Shown here one piece after another: positions 1 to 5,450 of a stretch of 5,688 bases of DNA (position 1 is the first letter of the stretch; every line of letters starts with the position of its first letter). This DNA is from a bacterium (lineage in GTDB: Bacteria > Verrucomicrobiota > Kiritimatiellia > UBA8416), in the NCBI GenBank assembly GCA_020048935.1, contig JAIFLS010000104.1, positions 1-5,688 on the forward strand. Direction: 5' to 3'. The notes below the pieces were generated by a model. That model had not been told where the DNA came from, did no database searches, and saw only the letters and a list, made by a program, of their open reading frames with translations. Both the position numbers and the translations under genes were made by a program.

Positions 1-274
1 CAGGAGACCCCGCCTCTATGGTCTGAACCAGGATCTGGCGACTTTCGCTCGTCTCAACGGTCGGATCATAACGTTTGCCCTTGCCCTCTGGTCCACGGTA
101 AACCCACGCCTGAACACCGGTCGGTCCAAGATTGAACCAGACCTTGCCATTCGGGGGCGCTTCCCCAGCCGTCAGATCCGGGACTGCAGCGAAAAGGGAT
201 GATGCCCCAAGCGAGCCAAACGCAACAAGAGTCATCAGCACGAGGGTTCTCTTCACGATACGGCTCATTATCAT
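1..274 (-). CDS. DUF6288-like secreted protein, N-terminal part (runs off left edge)
   Basis: Translating the minus strand from the ATG at 274 gives 91 codons that run off the window. An ATG at 268 is in frame, but 274 is preferred because GGAAGG lies 9 bases before it. Residues 1-30 form a signal peptide: a basic start (SRIVKR), a hydrophobic stretch (TLVLMTLVAFGSLGASSLF), then AAVPD as a likely cleavage area. The mature part contains WFNLGPTGVQAWVY (46-59), then TSESRQILVQTIEAGSP (75-91). This order, an 'LGPTG..(A/G)W' box followed by a 'RQI.V..v..GSP' PDZ-like strand, matches my memory of the N-terminus of DUF6288 proteins of Planctomycetes, Lentisphaerae and Kiritimatiellae, which usually continue with a PDZ-like segment and HEAT-like repeats. 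The domain itself has no assigned biochemical function. The protein is exported, probably to the periplasm or cell surface. Family assignment is by recall of motifs, not by a search. Confidence 0.75.
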   Translation of the reverse strand, partial: MIMSRIVKRTLVLMTLVAFGSLGASSLFAAVPDLTAGEAPPNGKVWFNLGPTGVQAWVYRGPEGKGKRYDPTVETSESRQILVQTIEAGSP

Positions 275-319
275 TGTTAAATTCCTTCCGTCTTCTCTAT
301 TCTTTAATGCCACATCCCG

Positions 320-463
320 CTAGCACCGCCTGTGTTCGCTGCCGTATTTAACCGCTTCGTCCAGATACGCCTCGATATTCTCGAAAGGCGTGCCTGCTAC
401 AATTCCGTTGCCGGCCGCAATACACATATCAATTGTCATCGATTCATCTCCGCCAGCATTCAT
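320..463 (-). pseudogene. Probable remnant: C-terminal tail of a URO-D / corrinoid methyltransferase-family protein
   Basis: A 47-codon minus-strand ORF runs from ATG at 463 to TAG at 320, preceded in frame by a TGA two codons upstream. A second in-frame ATG at 439 has a GGCGGAG 8 bases before it. Its centre reads AAGNGIVAGTPFENIEAYLD (16-35) followed by EAVKYG. This resembles the last strand and helix of uroporphyrinogen decarboxylase-family proteins (URO-D, including MtaA/CmuA-type methyltransferases), whose C-termini commonly read like 'GNGI..GTP.ENi.a...ea..yG'. Family members are about 340 residues long, so only around one tenth is present. No further similarity is visible between this ORF and the GH30 stop at 497. 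The simplest reading is a deletion remnant left when the GH30 gene was joined to this site. A real short peptide is possible but less likely. Function is inferred from a short motif only. Confidence 0.45.
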
Positions 464-496
464 CTTTCAGGTTTAACATCGGCGCTTTGGGTCGGG

Positions 497-1861
497 TTAA
501 AAGCGCAACGCGATAATGCTCTTTCCAGGCAGGGTAATCGTTTCTGCCTGACCATTGATTTCTACAGTTCCAGTCCTGGCCTGACCGCCGTTGTAGAGAA
601 ACACGACGATACTGGCGTCAGGATTCTGGAAGGCCACCACCCGTGCCAAAAAGCAGAAACCTTCGATACGCCGTGCGCCTAGTGAAAGGTTCTTTGAAAT
701 GAGGTTCATGACATGAAAGTCCGGGTTATAGACCACTTCATGTGTTGCTTCATCGACGGTGACCAGGGAGTTCTGCGTCCACTGTGTTGCTTCATCGACG
801 GTGACCAGGGAGTTCTGCGTCCACCCCCACGTGCTGCGCTTGGTGTGGTTGAGAACCATGTTCCAGTAGGTATACGCCGAGCAGCCGGAGCACATACAAT
901 CAAGAAAACTCTCAAACAATGCAATGGCCTGCGGGGGGCTGTTCTGACCGTTGTAGCAGACGCTTTCCGTATGCATGATCTTCTTCCCGGGGTACAGGCG
1001 CACAAGGTCGGCCATATGCTCCGGATACCCATATTGGAAGCCGCAGCCATCCACTGCATTGCGAAACCCCTCATGACTCATGCAGCGATGGGATTGCAAT
1101 CCGGTTATGGTGCGATAGGTGCCGCCCCATATGCCGGTCGTTAAGCCTGCATTCCTGAATGCCGGCTCTAGGTAGTTGACAGTAAACTCAACCATCTGCT
1201 CAGGCGGCATCGTGCATCCAGGAAAGCTCGCATCGGAGTCCGGTTCGTTCTGTATAAAAACCCGATCAATCGTCACGCCTTCGACGGCATAGCCTTCGAC
1301 GAATTTCCGAAAGTAGGCGGCGTATGCCCTGTATGCGTCGGGGGTGTCTATGAGCCTGCCGCCACCGCCGTCGATTTTACCGGATGTCTTCAGCCATCCT
1401 GGCGGACTCCAGGGGGATGCATGGAACCGCAGTTCGGGGTTGAATTGCTGAGCCGATTTGATGAAAGGCAGAAGGGCCTTGCGATCCCGGTCAATGCTGA
1501 ATTCTGTCATCGCGTAGTCGCCCGGATTGTCGTTCAAACTGTATGCTTCGGTTGCAAAATCACTTGAACCGATGGGCACACGGCAAAAGGAGAAACATGA
1601 CTGGGGGAACGCCCCAAAAAGGTTACCCAGCACCTCGCTGCGCTTTGACTCAGGCAGTGAAGATAACGCCAGCCACCCCAACTCACTGAAGGATCCTCCC
1701 ATGCCCTCGAACTCTTGAAATACGTGCTCCGTATTAACAAAGATGCGTAAATCATTATTGTTCTGATTGGGTTGATCCAGCCGGTTAAGCCAACTGACTG
1801 CTCGTATCTCATCTCTGGTGACGGCAGCCTCAAAAGTCGTTGTGTCGATAATGAATTTCAT
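497..1861 (-). CDS. GH30 family glycoside hydrolase, cytoplasmic, with internal 14-residue duplication
   Basis: This is a retaining beta-glycosidase of the GH30 clan-A type, 454 residues from the ATG at 1861. That start overlaps the upstream fucosidase stop as ATGA; a longer reading to 1909 lies wholly inside the fucosidase gene and was not used. No good Shine-Dalgarno is present, only AAAAGAAG, which fits translational coupling. Visible hallmarks are FEGMGGSFSELGW (51-63), CRVPIGSSDF (93-102), HASPWSPPGWLK (147-158), IQNEPD (203-208) with E206 as predicted acid/base, and MHTES (296-300) with E299 as predicted nucleophile. A WGW after barrel strand 8 and a short C-terminal beta-sandwich (about 395-454) complete the fold. 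There is no signal peptide, and the Cys cluster at 322-327 also fits a cytoplasmic enzyme acting on imported oligosaccharides. Residues 347-360 and 361-374 are a direct repeat that may disturb the active-site side. GH30 covers beta-glucosidase, 1,6-glucanase, xylosidase, fucosidase and xylanase activities, and I cannot choose among them. Confidence 0.9.
   Translation of the reverse strand: MKFIIDTTTFEAAVTRDEIRAVSWLNRLDQPNQNNNDLRIFVNTEHVFQEFEGMGGSFSELGWLALSSLPESKRSEVLGNLFGAFPQSCFSFCRVPIGSSDFATEAYSLNDNPGDYAMTEFSIDRDRKALLPFIKSAQQFNPELRFHASPWSPPGWLKTSGKIDGGGGRLIDTPDAYRAYAAYFRKFVEGYAVEGVTIDRVFIQNEPDSDASFPGCTMPPEQMVEFTVNYLEPAFRNAGLTTGIWGGTYRTITGLQSHRCMSHEGFRNAVDGCGFQYGYPEHMADLVRLYPGKKIMHTESVCYNGQNSPPQAIALFESFLDCMCSGCSAYTYWNMVLNHTKRSTWGWTQNSLVTVDEATQWTQNSLVTVDEATHEVVYNPDFHVMNLISKNLSLGARRIEGFCFLARVVAFQNPDASIVVFLYNGGQARTGTVEINGQAETITLPGKSIIALRF
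741..824 (-). repeat. Exact 42-bp tandem duplication inside the GH30 gene
   Basis: Bases 741-782 and 783-824 are identical over all 42 positions, and the match stops exactly at both ends. Because 42 is a multiple of three, the reading frame is kept and the protein gains a second copy of WTQNSLVTVDEATQ. The first copy in the protein (from 824) follows WG as expected for the family; the second ends in ATH and continues into EVVYNPDF, the normal family sequence. Typical GH30 proteins carry this block once, between strand 8 of the barrel and the 'YNP.(F/Y).(V/L)M' helix. Zero divergence suggests a very recent slippage event or an assembly artefact. Confidence 0.95.
1858..1861 (-). promoter_or_regulatory. 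ATGA stop/start overlap coupling GH29 to GH30 translation
   Basis: Read on the minus strand these four bases are ATGA: the TGA ends the GH29 gene and the ATG starts the GH30 gene in another frame. With no strong ribosome binding site in front of the GH30 start, termination-reinitiation is the likely way it is translated, which would keep the two enzymes in a fixed ratio. Confidence 0.8.
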
Positions 1862-3192
1862 TGCTTCTTTTGCGGAATCGTCCTGGCCTTGTACGTCCCG
1901 TTCATCCATTCCCCATCGTCATAGTTCAGTTCATAGGGCGGCGCCTCGAACTCAATCTTGATGACGGGGGCCAAGTCACAGGGCGGGGTTTCCGGCAGGC
2001 CGGAGATCTTCCAACGTGCATTTCTCATCGGCTCCACCGTCAACGACTGCCCTGTGCTCATCAGTTCTGCCGAACGTATAGCCGGACCGACCTTTGAGAT
2101 GACGATGTAATCGCCGGGGTAGTAGAAAATGGTCAGATAAGCTATATTACCGCGACTCGTGAACATGCCGTACTGGTAACAGGGGCCCTGAATGGTCTCT
2201 GTATAAATACCGCCTGGCGATGTGCCGTAGACCGCTTCTCCGTGAATTTTCAGCCAAATGCCGATGCGATCCAGTGCCTCCCTGTCGCGGGCGGGAACAT
2301 AACCCTTTTCGTCGGGCCCGATATTGAATAGGAAGTTCCCTCCCAGGCGCACCGCCTCCATAAAGTTAAAAAGAACCTGTCCTGCGGTTTTGTCGGCGAT
2401 GGAGTGGCGAATGTTGCCCCAGCCCGGAGAATTGTTGAGCGTCATGCAGGCTTCCCATGGGCGGCCAGCATCATCAGCACTGACATGCTGCTCCGGAGTC
2501 CCAAAATCACCCATATCCCCTCCTCCGCGGTTGTTGATCAGGATTCCCGGCTGGAGATCGCGGGCCATGTTGTTGAGCTCCACCGTGCGGTAAAAATCGG
2601 CTGCACCGGACTGGCCAACATCGCGGGCACGGTAGCCGACACTGCCGGGAGTGCGACTGCCAGGTACCCGCGGGGCGTCGTACCAAAGCACATCGATCTT
2701 ACCGTAGTTGGTGAGGAGCTCGCGCACCTGTGCGTGGATTTTATCGACCATCTTTACCAGATCATCCGGGTGCTTCTCAGGCGCCCAGAACCCCTGCCAG
2801 CGCCAGTTGAGGATGGAGTAATAGAGCCCGACCCTGAGCCCACGCTTTCGAAGCGCTTCGACATATTCGGTGATCAGGTCGCGGCCCGGTCCGGTCTCAA
2901 CCGCATTGAAGGAATCCGTCTCCGTTTTGAAGAGGCAGTAGCCATCGTGGTGCATAGTGGTCAGCACCACATATTTCGCCCCGGCACGGACGGCCTGGTC
3001 TGCTATCTGGTCAGCCCAGTCAGCGGCCGGATGGAATCTATTGGCAACATCGAGATACTCGTCAAACGGCATGAAATCGCGGGCCATGATCTGCTCCCCG
3101 CGCCCGAGGACACTGTAACACCCCCAGTGCACAAACATTCCGAACTTGGCTTCATGCCACCATTTCATTCTCTCTGTTGAAACTTGCGTCAT
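1858..3192 (-). CDS. GH29 alpha-L-fucosidase, cytoplasmic
   Basis: This enzyme is predicted to remove terminal alpha-L-fucose with a retaining mechanism; it is 444 residues from the ATG at 3192. That ATG follows AAGGGG by 7 bases; an upstream TTG at 3231 lacks family similarity in its 13 extra residues and was rejected. Family marks in order: WWHEAKFGMFVHWG (11-24), DWADQIADQAVRAGAKYVVL (58-77), HHDGYCLF (81-88), RGLRVGLYYS (117-126), IDVLWYDAP (166-174) with D172 as predicted nucleophile, GDFGTPEQ (228-235), WEACMT (246-251), and NFLFNIGPDEKG (286-297). E234 and E247 are the acid/base candidates I can see. A short C-terminal beta-sandwich follows residue 325. No signal peptide is present, so it should act inside the cell on imported oligosaccharides. 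Two departures from consensus: Met80 where the family usually has Lys before HHDG, and SPGWGN in place of the usual SWGY. It lies 47 bases after the transglutaminase-like gene and is coupled to GH30. Confidence 0.93.
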   Translation of the reverse strand: MTQVSTERMKWWHEAKFGMFVHWGCYSVLGRGEQIMARDFMPFDEYLDVANRFHPAADWADQIADQAVRAGAKYVVLTTMHHDGYCLFKTETDSFNAVETGPGRDLITEYVEALRKRGLRVGLYYSILNWRWQGFWAPEKHPDDLVKMVDKIHAQVRELLTNYGKIDVLWYDAPRVPGSRTPGSVGYRARDVGQSGAADFYRTVELNNMARDLQPGILINNRGGGDMGDFGTPEQHVSADDAGRPWEACMTLNNSPGWGNIRHSIADKTAGQVLFNFMEAVRLGGNFLFNIGPDEKGYVPARDREALDRIGIWLKIHGEAVYGTSPGGIYTETIQGPCYQYGMFTSRGNIAYLTIFYYPGDYIVISKVGPAIRSAELMSTGQSLTVEPMRNARWKISGLPETPPCDLAPVIKIEFEAPPYELNYDDGEWMNGTYKARTIPQKKQ

Positions 3193-3199
3193 AAACCAG

Positions 3200-3205
3200 C
3201 CCCTT
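3200..3205 (-). promoter_or_regulatory. Ribosome binding site of the GH29 gene
   Basis: The minus strand reads AAGGGG, 7 bases before the ATG at 3192. This decides the fucosidase start over the TTG at 3231, which would place this purine tract inside the coding region. Confidence 0.65.
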
Positions 3206-3239
3206 TTTTTGTAACATGGACTAAACTGCAATCCGCCAC

Positions 3240-5111
3240 TCAGTTAACCGGTCTCAGGGTTAGTGACTTCAGGCTAATGCCACCGAACTCAGGACCGGCA
3301 AATTTCCAGGCGTCCTTCTGAAAGTCAATACCCTCCGGGACCGTACGATTGAACGTAAGATTGTTCTTGCCTGCCTTCAACATTACCGTCACGGGGTTCG
3401 AATCACCCCATTTCCCCACCGTATACGGCATCGCAACGTTAACAGGCTCTTTGGCATCGTTAACTGTCAAGACAAAGAACTGGTCGCGATTGACGGTACA
3501 GGCTTTCACAACAAGGTCATACGTGCCGGCTTTTGGAGCCGTTACTTCATAAGCGAAAGGCTCCGGCACATCATAGCGCCGATAATGAAGCTGCTTGCCT
3601 CCATCGCGGCTGTTCATCATCACAATCTTCAGCGTGTTGGTTGTTGGAGAGGTGCAGGCAACCGCCGGAATAGTCATTGAGCCATCTTGATCTACCGTCA
3701 TCTTCCTGTCATCAGCGGTTATTTCCGGCTTCATCAACTGCTCCGGGAATTTGGGACTTTCCTTGTTGCCGGCTTCAGCCATCCACGGAACGATCAATAC
3801 TTCGGGCTTGTGCCAATCCGGCCTCTTCCCGCCCCTTTCGAGGCAAATAGCCATGGCCTTATTCAACGCTAAAGCGTTCCAGAGACCTCCGGTTTCTTCC
3901 GGCTTCATCCCGTCGATCCTGGCCTCCCCAAGAACATCGCCAGTCCATTGTGCACGGCAGACTTTTTCATAATCCTCCGGGTAATTGCGCGCTATCGCAT
4001 GGATATGGAAATACCAGGCTCGCATCGATTCGACCTGATCAACAGTCCAGAACCCATTGACCCACGAGACGCCTAGAATCGAGTTCCAGCCATGCGGCGT
4101 CCAATAGAACATCGCTGTGTGGCTTCTAAGACGACCGCCCCAGACGGGTATGCCGAAGGAACGTCCCAGGCAGCGCCCGAAAAATGCCTTGGGGCCGCAC
4201 ACTCCACCCTTGTCGATCCACTGCTGCATAGCGGTGTACGGCAAGCTATCATCACGCTCCTGAGGCTTATGCCCAAACTCCGTGTTCATGAGTCCGACAT
4301 AGCGCGGAATATACGCCTCAGGAGCATTGATCATGTCGGGGCGATAGTTCCAGAGCATTTCCCGCATCCAGAGCATGTCTTCTTCTGTATTAGGATCATT
4401 GACAATCTGCCGCATCAGCCAGATGGGGTGTTTGTCGAAATTTGAATCGAGCGCTTTGTCGAGGTATGATTTCTCGTAGAACGTATAGCGTTTGACCGGA
4501 TCGACATCTTTATACCCACAGAGCTCAGGCGCAGCCAACTCAAGCGCGAGGGCCATGGCAATCCGGTTGAATACCCCTTCCTTTGCACGTTCACTTGCAG
4601 CCAGGATGCTGCGATAAATATCGAGGACCTTGCCATACCGGCCCGCCTTGGCCCCGCCTGCATGCAGCATCGTCTTCATCATGTCCGGATGAGCCAGCAG
4701 ATAATCAATCAGCTTCTGCTTGCCGGGTCCCTGCTGAACGAATTCAGCCAGACCGCGCGGCGTGGCAGCCGCCAGAAGCGAGCATTTCACCAGCTTGTCA
4801 TCCAGCTCCCCGCTGCTCAGGAAAGCGTCCAGATCGGCGAGGATGGGCTGCGCCAGAGCAAGATCGTCTACCTTCTTGTCCTTGCGGGCCGCGAGAAACT
4901 CATCCGCCTTTGCTTTGTCGATCTGCGGAATCTTTCCCTTTAACTCAGTCTTGAGAGACTCAAGCATGGCGCTGTACTCGGCCATTGCTTTCACGCCCTC
5001 AGGCGTCAAAGGAACGTCCTCCGCACCTGACGGAACGACGGAAACGAAACACACCATCGTCCCAAACAGCATGACCATCATGCTGGAGCCCAAATACTTA
5101 GTTTTTACCAC
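3240..5111 (-). CDS. Secreted transglutaminase-like protein with C-terminal beta-sandwich domain
   Basis: Chosen start is GTG at 5111 (623 residues), 9 bases after GGGAGG; it gives a compact signal peptide, VVKTKYLGSSMMVMLFGTMV then CFVSVVPSGA, cleaved about A30. In-frame ATGs at 5177 and 5231 are alternatives, 5177 also having a strong ribosome site. Residues 35-300 are mostly helical with no known motif. The core is GGVCGPKAFFGRCLGRSFGI (302-321) followed by RSHTAMFYWTPHGW (329-342) and FWTVD (354-358). This is the Cys...His...Asp order of the transglutaminase-like superfamily, giving C305 and H331 with D358 as tentative third residue. The superfamily includes cross-linking enzymes, cysteine proteases and peptide:N-glycanases, so the reaction is not fixed. 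Residues about 505-620 (AGTYDLVVKA, LKAGKNNLTFNR) look like a carbohydrate-binding-type beta-sandwich. It should act in the periplasm or at the surface and heads the operon with GH29 and GH30. Confidence 0.8.
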   Translation of the reverse strand: MVKTKYLGSSMMVMLFGTMVCFVSVVPSGAEDVPLTPEGVKAMAEYSAMLESLKTELKGKIPQIDKAKADEFLAARKDKKVDDLALAQPILADLDAFLSSGELDDKLVKCSLLAAATPRGLAEFVQQGPGKQKLIDYLLAHPDMMKTMLHAGGAKAGRYGKVLDIYRSILAASERAKEGVFNRIAMALALELAAPELCGYKDVDPVKRYTFYEKSYLDKALDSNFDKHPIWLMRQIVNDPNTEEDMLWMREMLWNYRPDMINAPEAYIPRYVGLMNTEFGHKPQERDDSLPYTAMQQWIDKGGVCGPKAFFGRCLGRSFGIPVWGGRLRSHTAMFYWTPHGWNSILGVSWVNGFWTVDQVESMRAWYFHIHAIARNYPEDYEKVCRAQWTGDVLGEARIDGMKPEETGGLWNALALNKAMAICLERGGKRPDWHKPEVLIVPWMAEAGNKESPKFPEQLMKPEITADDRKMTVDQDGSMTIPAVACTSPTTNTLKIVMMNSRDGGKQLHYRRYDVPEPFAYEVTAPKAGTYDLVVKACTVNRDQFFVLTVNDAKEPVNVAMPYTVGKWGDSNPVTVMLKAGKNNLTFNRTVPEGIDFQKDAWKFAGPEFGGISLKSLTLRPVN

Positions 5112-5120
5112 TTTATCTTT

Positions 5121-5126
5121 CCTCCC
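5121..5126 (-). promoter_or_regulatory. Ribosome binding site supporting the GTG start at 5111
   Basis: The minus strand reads GGGAGG, 9 bases before the GTG at 5111. It argues for that start because the protein then begins directly with a normal-length signal peptide. If translation began at 5177 this site would be inside the coding region. Confidence 0.55.
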
Positions 5127-5184
5127 TATCATTGCGATGCTGCAAAAAATCTTTTTTGACATTCGTTGTAATCGCATAACACTG

Positions 5185-5191
5185 CCCTCCC
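5185..5191 (-). promoter_or_regulatory. Alternative upstream ribosome binding site (for ATG at 5177)
   Basis: The minus strand reads GGGAGGG, 7 bases before an in-frame ATG at 5177. It would add 22 residues (MRLQRMSKKIFCSIAMIGRK then DK) in front of the signal peptide. It is at least as strong as the site in front of the GTG at 5111, so the true start of the transglutaminase-like gene is unsettled. Confidence 0.45.
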
Positions 5192-5229
5192 TGTGCCTAT
5201 CCGGTGGATTCGCCTCGCTGGTTTTCTCC

Positions 5230-5244
5230 ACTATGCAACATAGT
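5230..5244. promoter_or_regulatory. Inverted repeat ACTATG-N3-CATAGT, possible operator
   Basis: The two 6-base arms are perfect complements around a 3-base centre (CAA on the plus strand). The element overlaps the -10 box and the expected transcription start of the weak promoter match at 5242-5270, a usual place for a repressor site. The arms are short, so chance cannot be excluded, and no regulator gene is in the window. Confidence 0.4.
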
Positions 5245-5270
5245 ATTTCACAAAACTGAACAAGTCACAA
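5242..5270 (-). promoter_or_regulatory. Weak sigma-70-type promoter match for the transglutaminase-GH29-GH30 operon
   Basis: The minus strand carries TTGTGA (5270-5265) and AATACT (5247-5242) with a 17-base spacer; each box matches consensus at 4 of 6 positions. It sits in an AT-rich interval upstream of the operon, leaving a leader of roughly 60 bases to the ATG at 5177 or 125 bases to the GTG at 5111. A second weak pair (TTGAGT/TATTAA, 18-base spacer) lies slightly further upstream. Promoter consensus in the presumed phylum is not something I can verify from the sequence. Confidence 0.35.
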
Positions 5271-5276
5271 TTGTTC
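5258..5276. promoter_or_regulatory. Inverted repeat GAACAA-N7-TTGTTC, possible operator
   Basis: Two 6-base arms, perfectly complementary, are separated by 7 bases, giving a 19-bp dyad of the size bound by dimeric helix-turn-helix regulators. It spans the proposed -35 box at 5265-5270. Together with the dyad at 5230-5244 it would bracket the promoter; centre-to-centre distance is 30 bases, close to three helical turns. Confidence 0.45.
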
Positions 5277-5404
5277 ATTATGTAGTTAATACTTGACTTA
5301 TTCGGCAATACTCAAGGGTTCTTTTCGATCAACGCAATTGCTGTTTCGGCGTGGGGGTGCATATCGCTTTATACTGCCGCTCACGCCTCCCACGTAAGCA
5401 CGAT

Positions 5405-5441
5405 GAGCAGACCGGTCTCGCCAAGCGCGGCCGAGCTGCTC
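5405..5441 (-). terminator. Imperfect GC-rich hairpin after the right-hand gene
   Basis: On the minus strand GAGCAG (5441-5436) pairs with CTGCTC (5410-5405), and inside it CTC/GAG and GCC/GGC pair around a 6-base loop, leaving a bulged base on one side and ACCGGT unpaired on the other. It begins 9 bases after the stop codon at 5451. No run of T follows, so this may be an attenuating or RNA-end-protecting hairpin rather than a true intrinsic terminator. Confidence 0.3.
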
Positions 5442-5450
5442 TCACCCGGC

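Noticed and set aside
741..824. CRISPR-like or satellite repeat
   Set aside because: There are only two directly abutting copies with no spacer, and they are coding and in frame inside a conserved enzyme.
713..1144. Plus-strand ORF containing a repeated CCFIDGDQGVLRP segment
   Set aside because: The protein repeat is only the antisense reading of the 42-bp duplication in the GH30 gene; the ORF has no independent support.
1862..1909. N-terminal extension of the GH30 protein starting at 1909
   Set aside because: The 16 extra residues are polar, unlike GH30 N-termini, and lie inside the GH29 gene; the ATG at 1861 with the ATGA overlap is the better start.
2404..3180. 258-codon plus-strand ORF opposite the GH29 gene
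   Set aside because: It lies entirely antisense to a gene with clear GH29 motifs, shows no recognisable family features itself, and is explained by the codon composition of the opposite strand.
5142..5159. AAAAAAGATTTTTT inverted repeat as a terminator
   Set aside because: The stem is only A:T pairs with almost no loop and lies between a candidate ribosome site and the gene it serves, so a terminator is unlikely there.
4762..5259. 165-codon plus-strand ORF with a hydrophobic stretch
   Set aside because: It is antisense to the N-terminal half of the transglutaminase-like protein and its hydrophobic part mirrors that gene's signal-peptide region.
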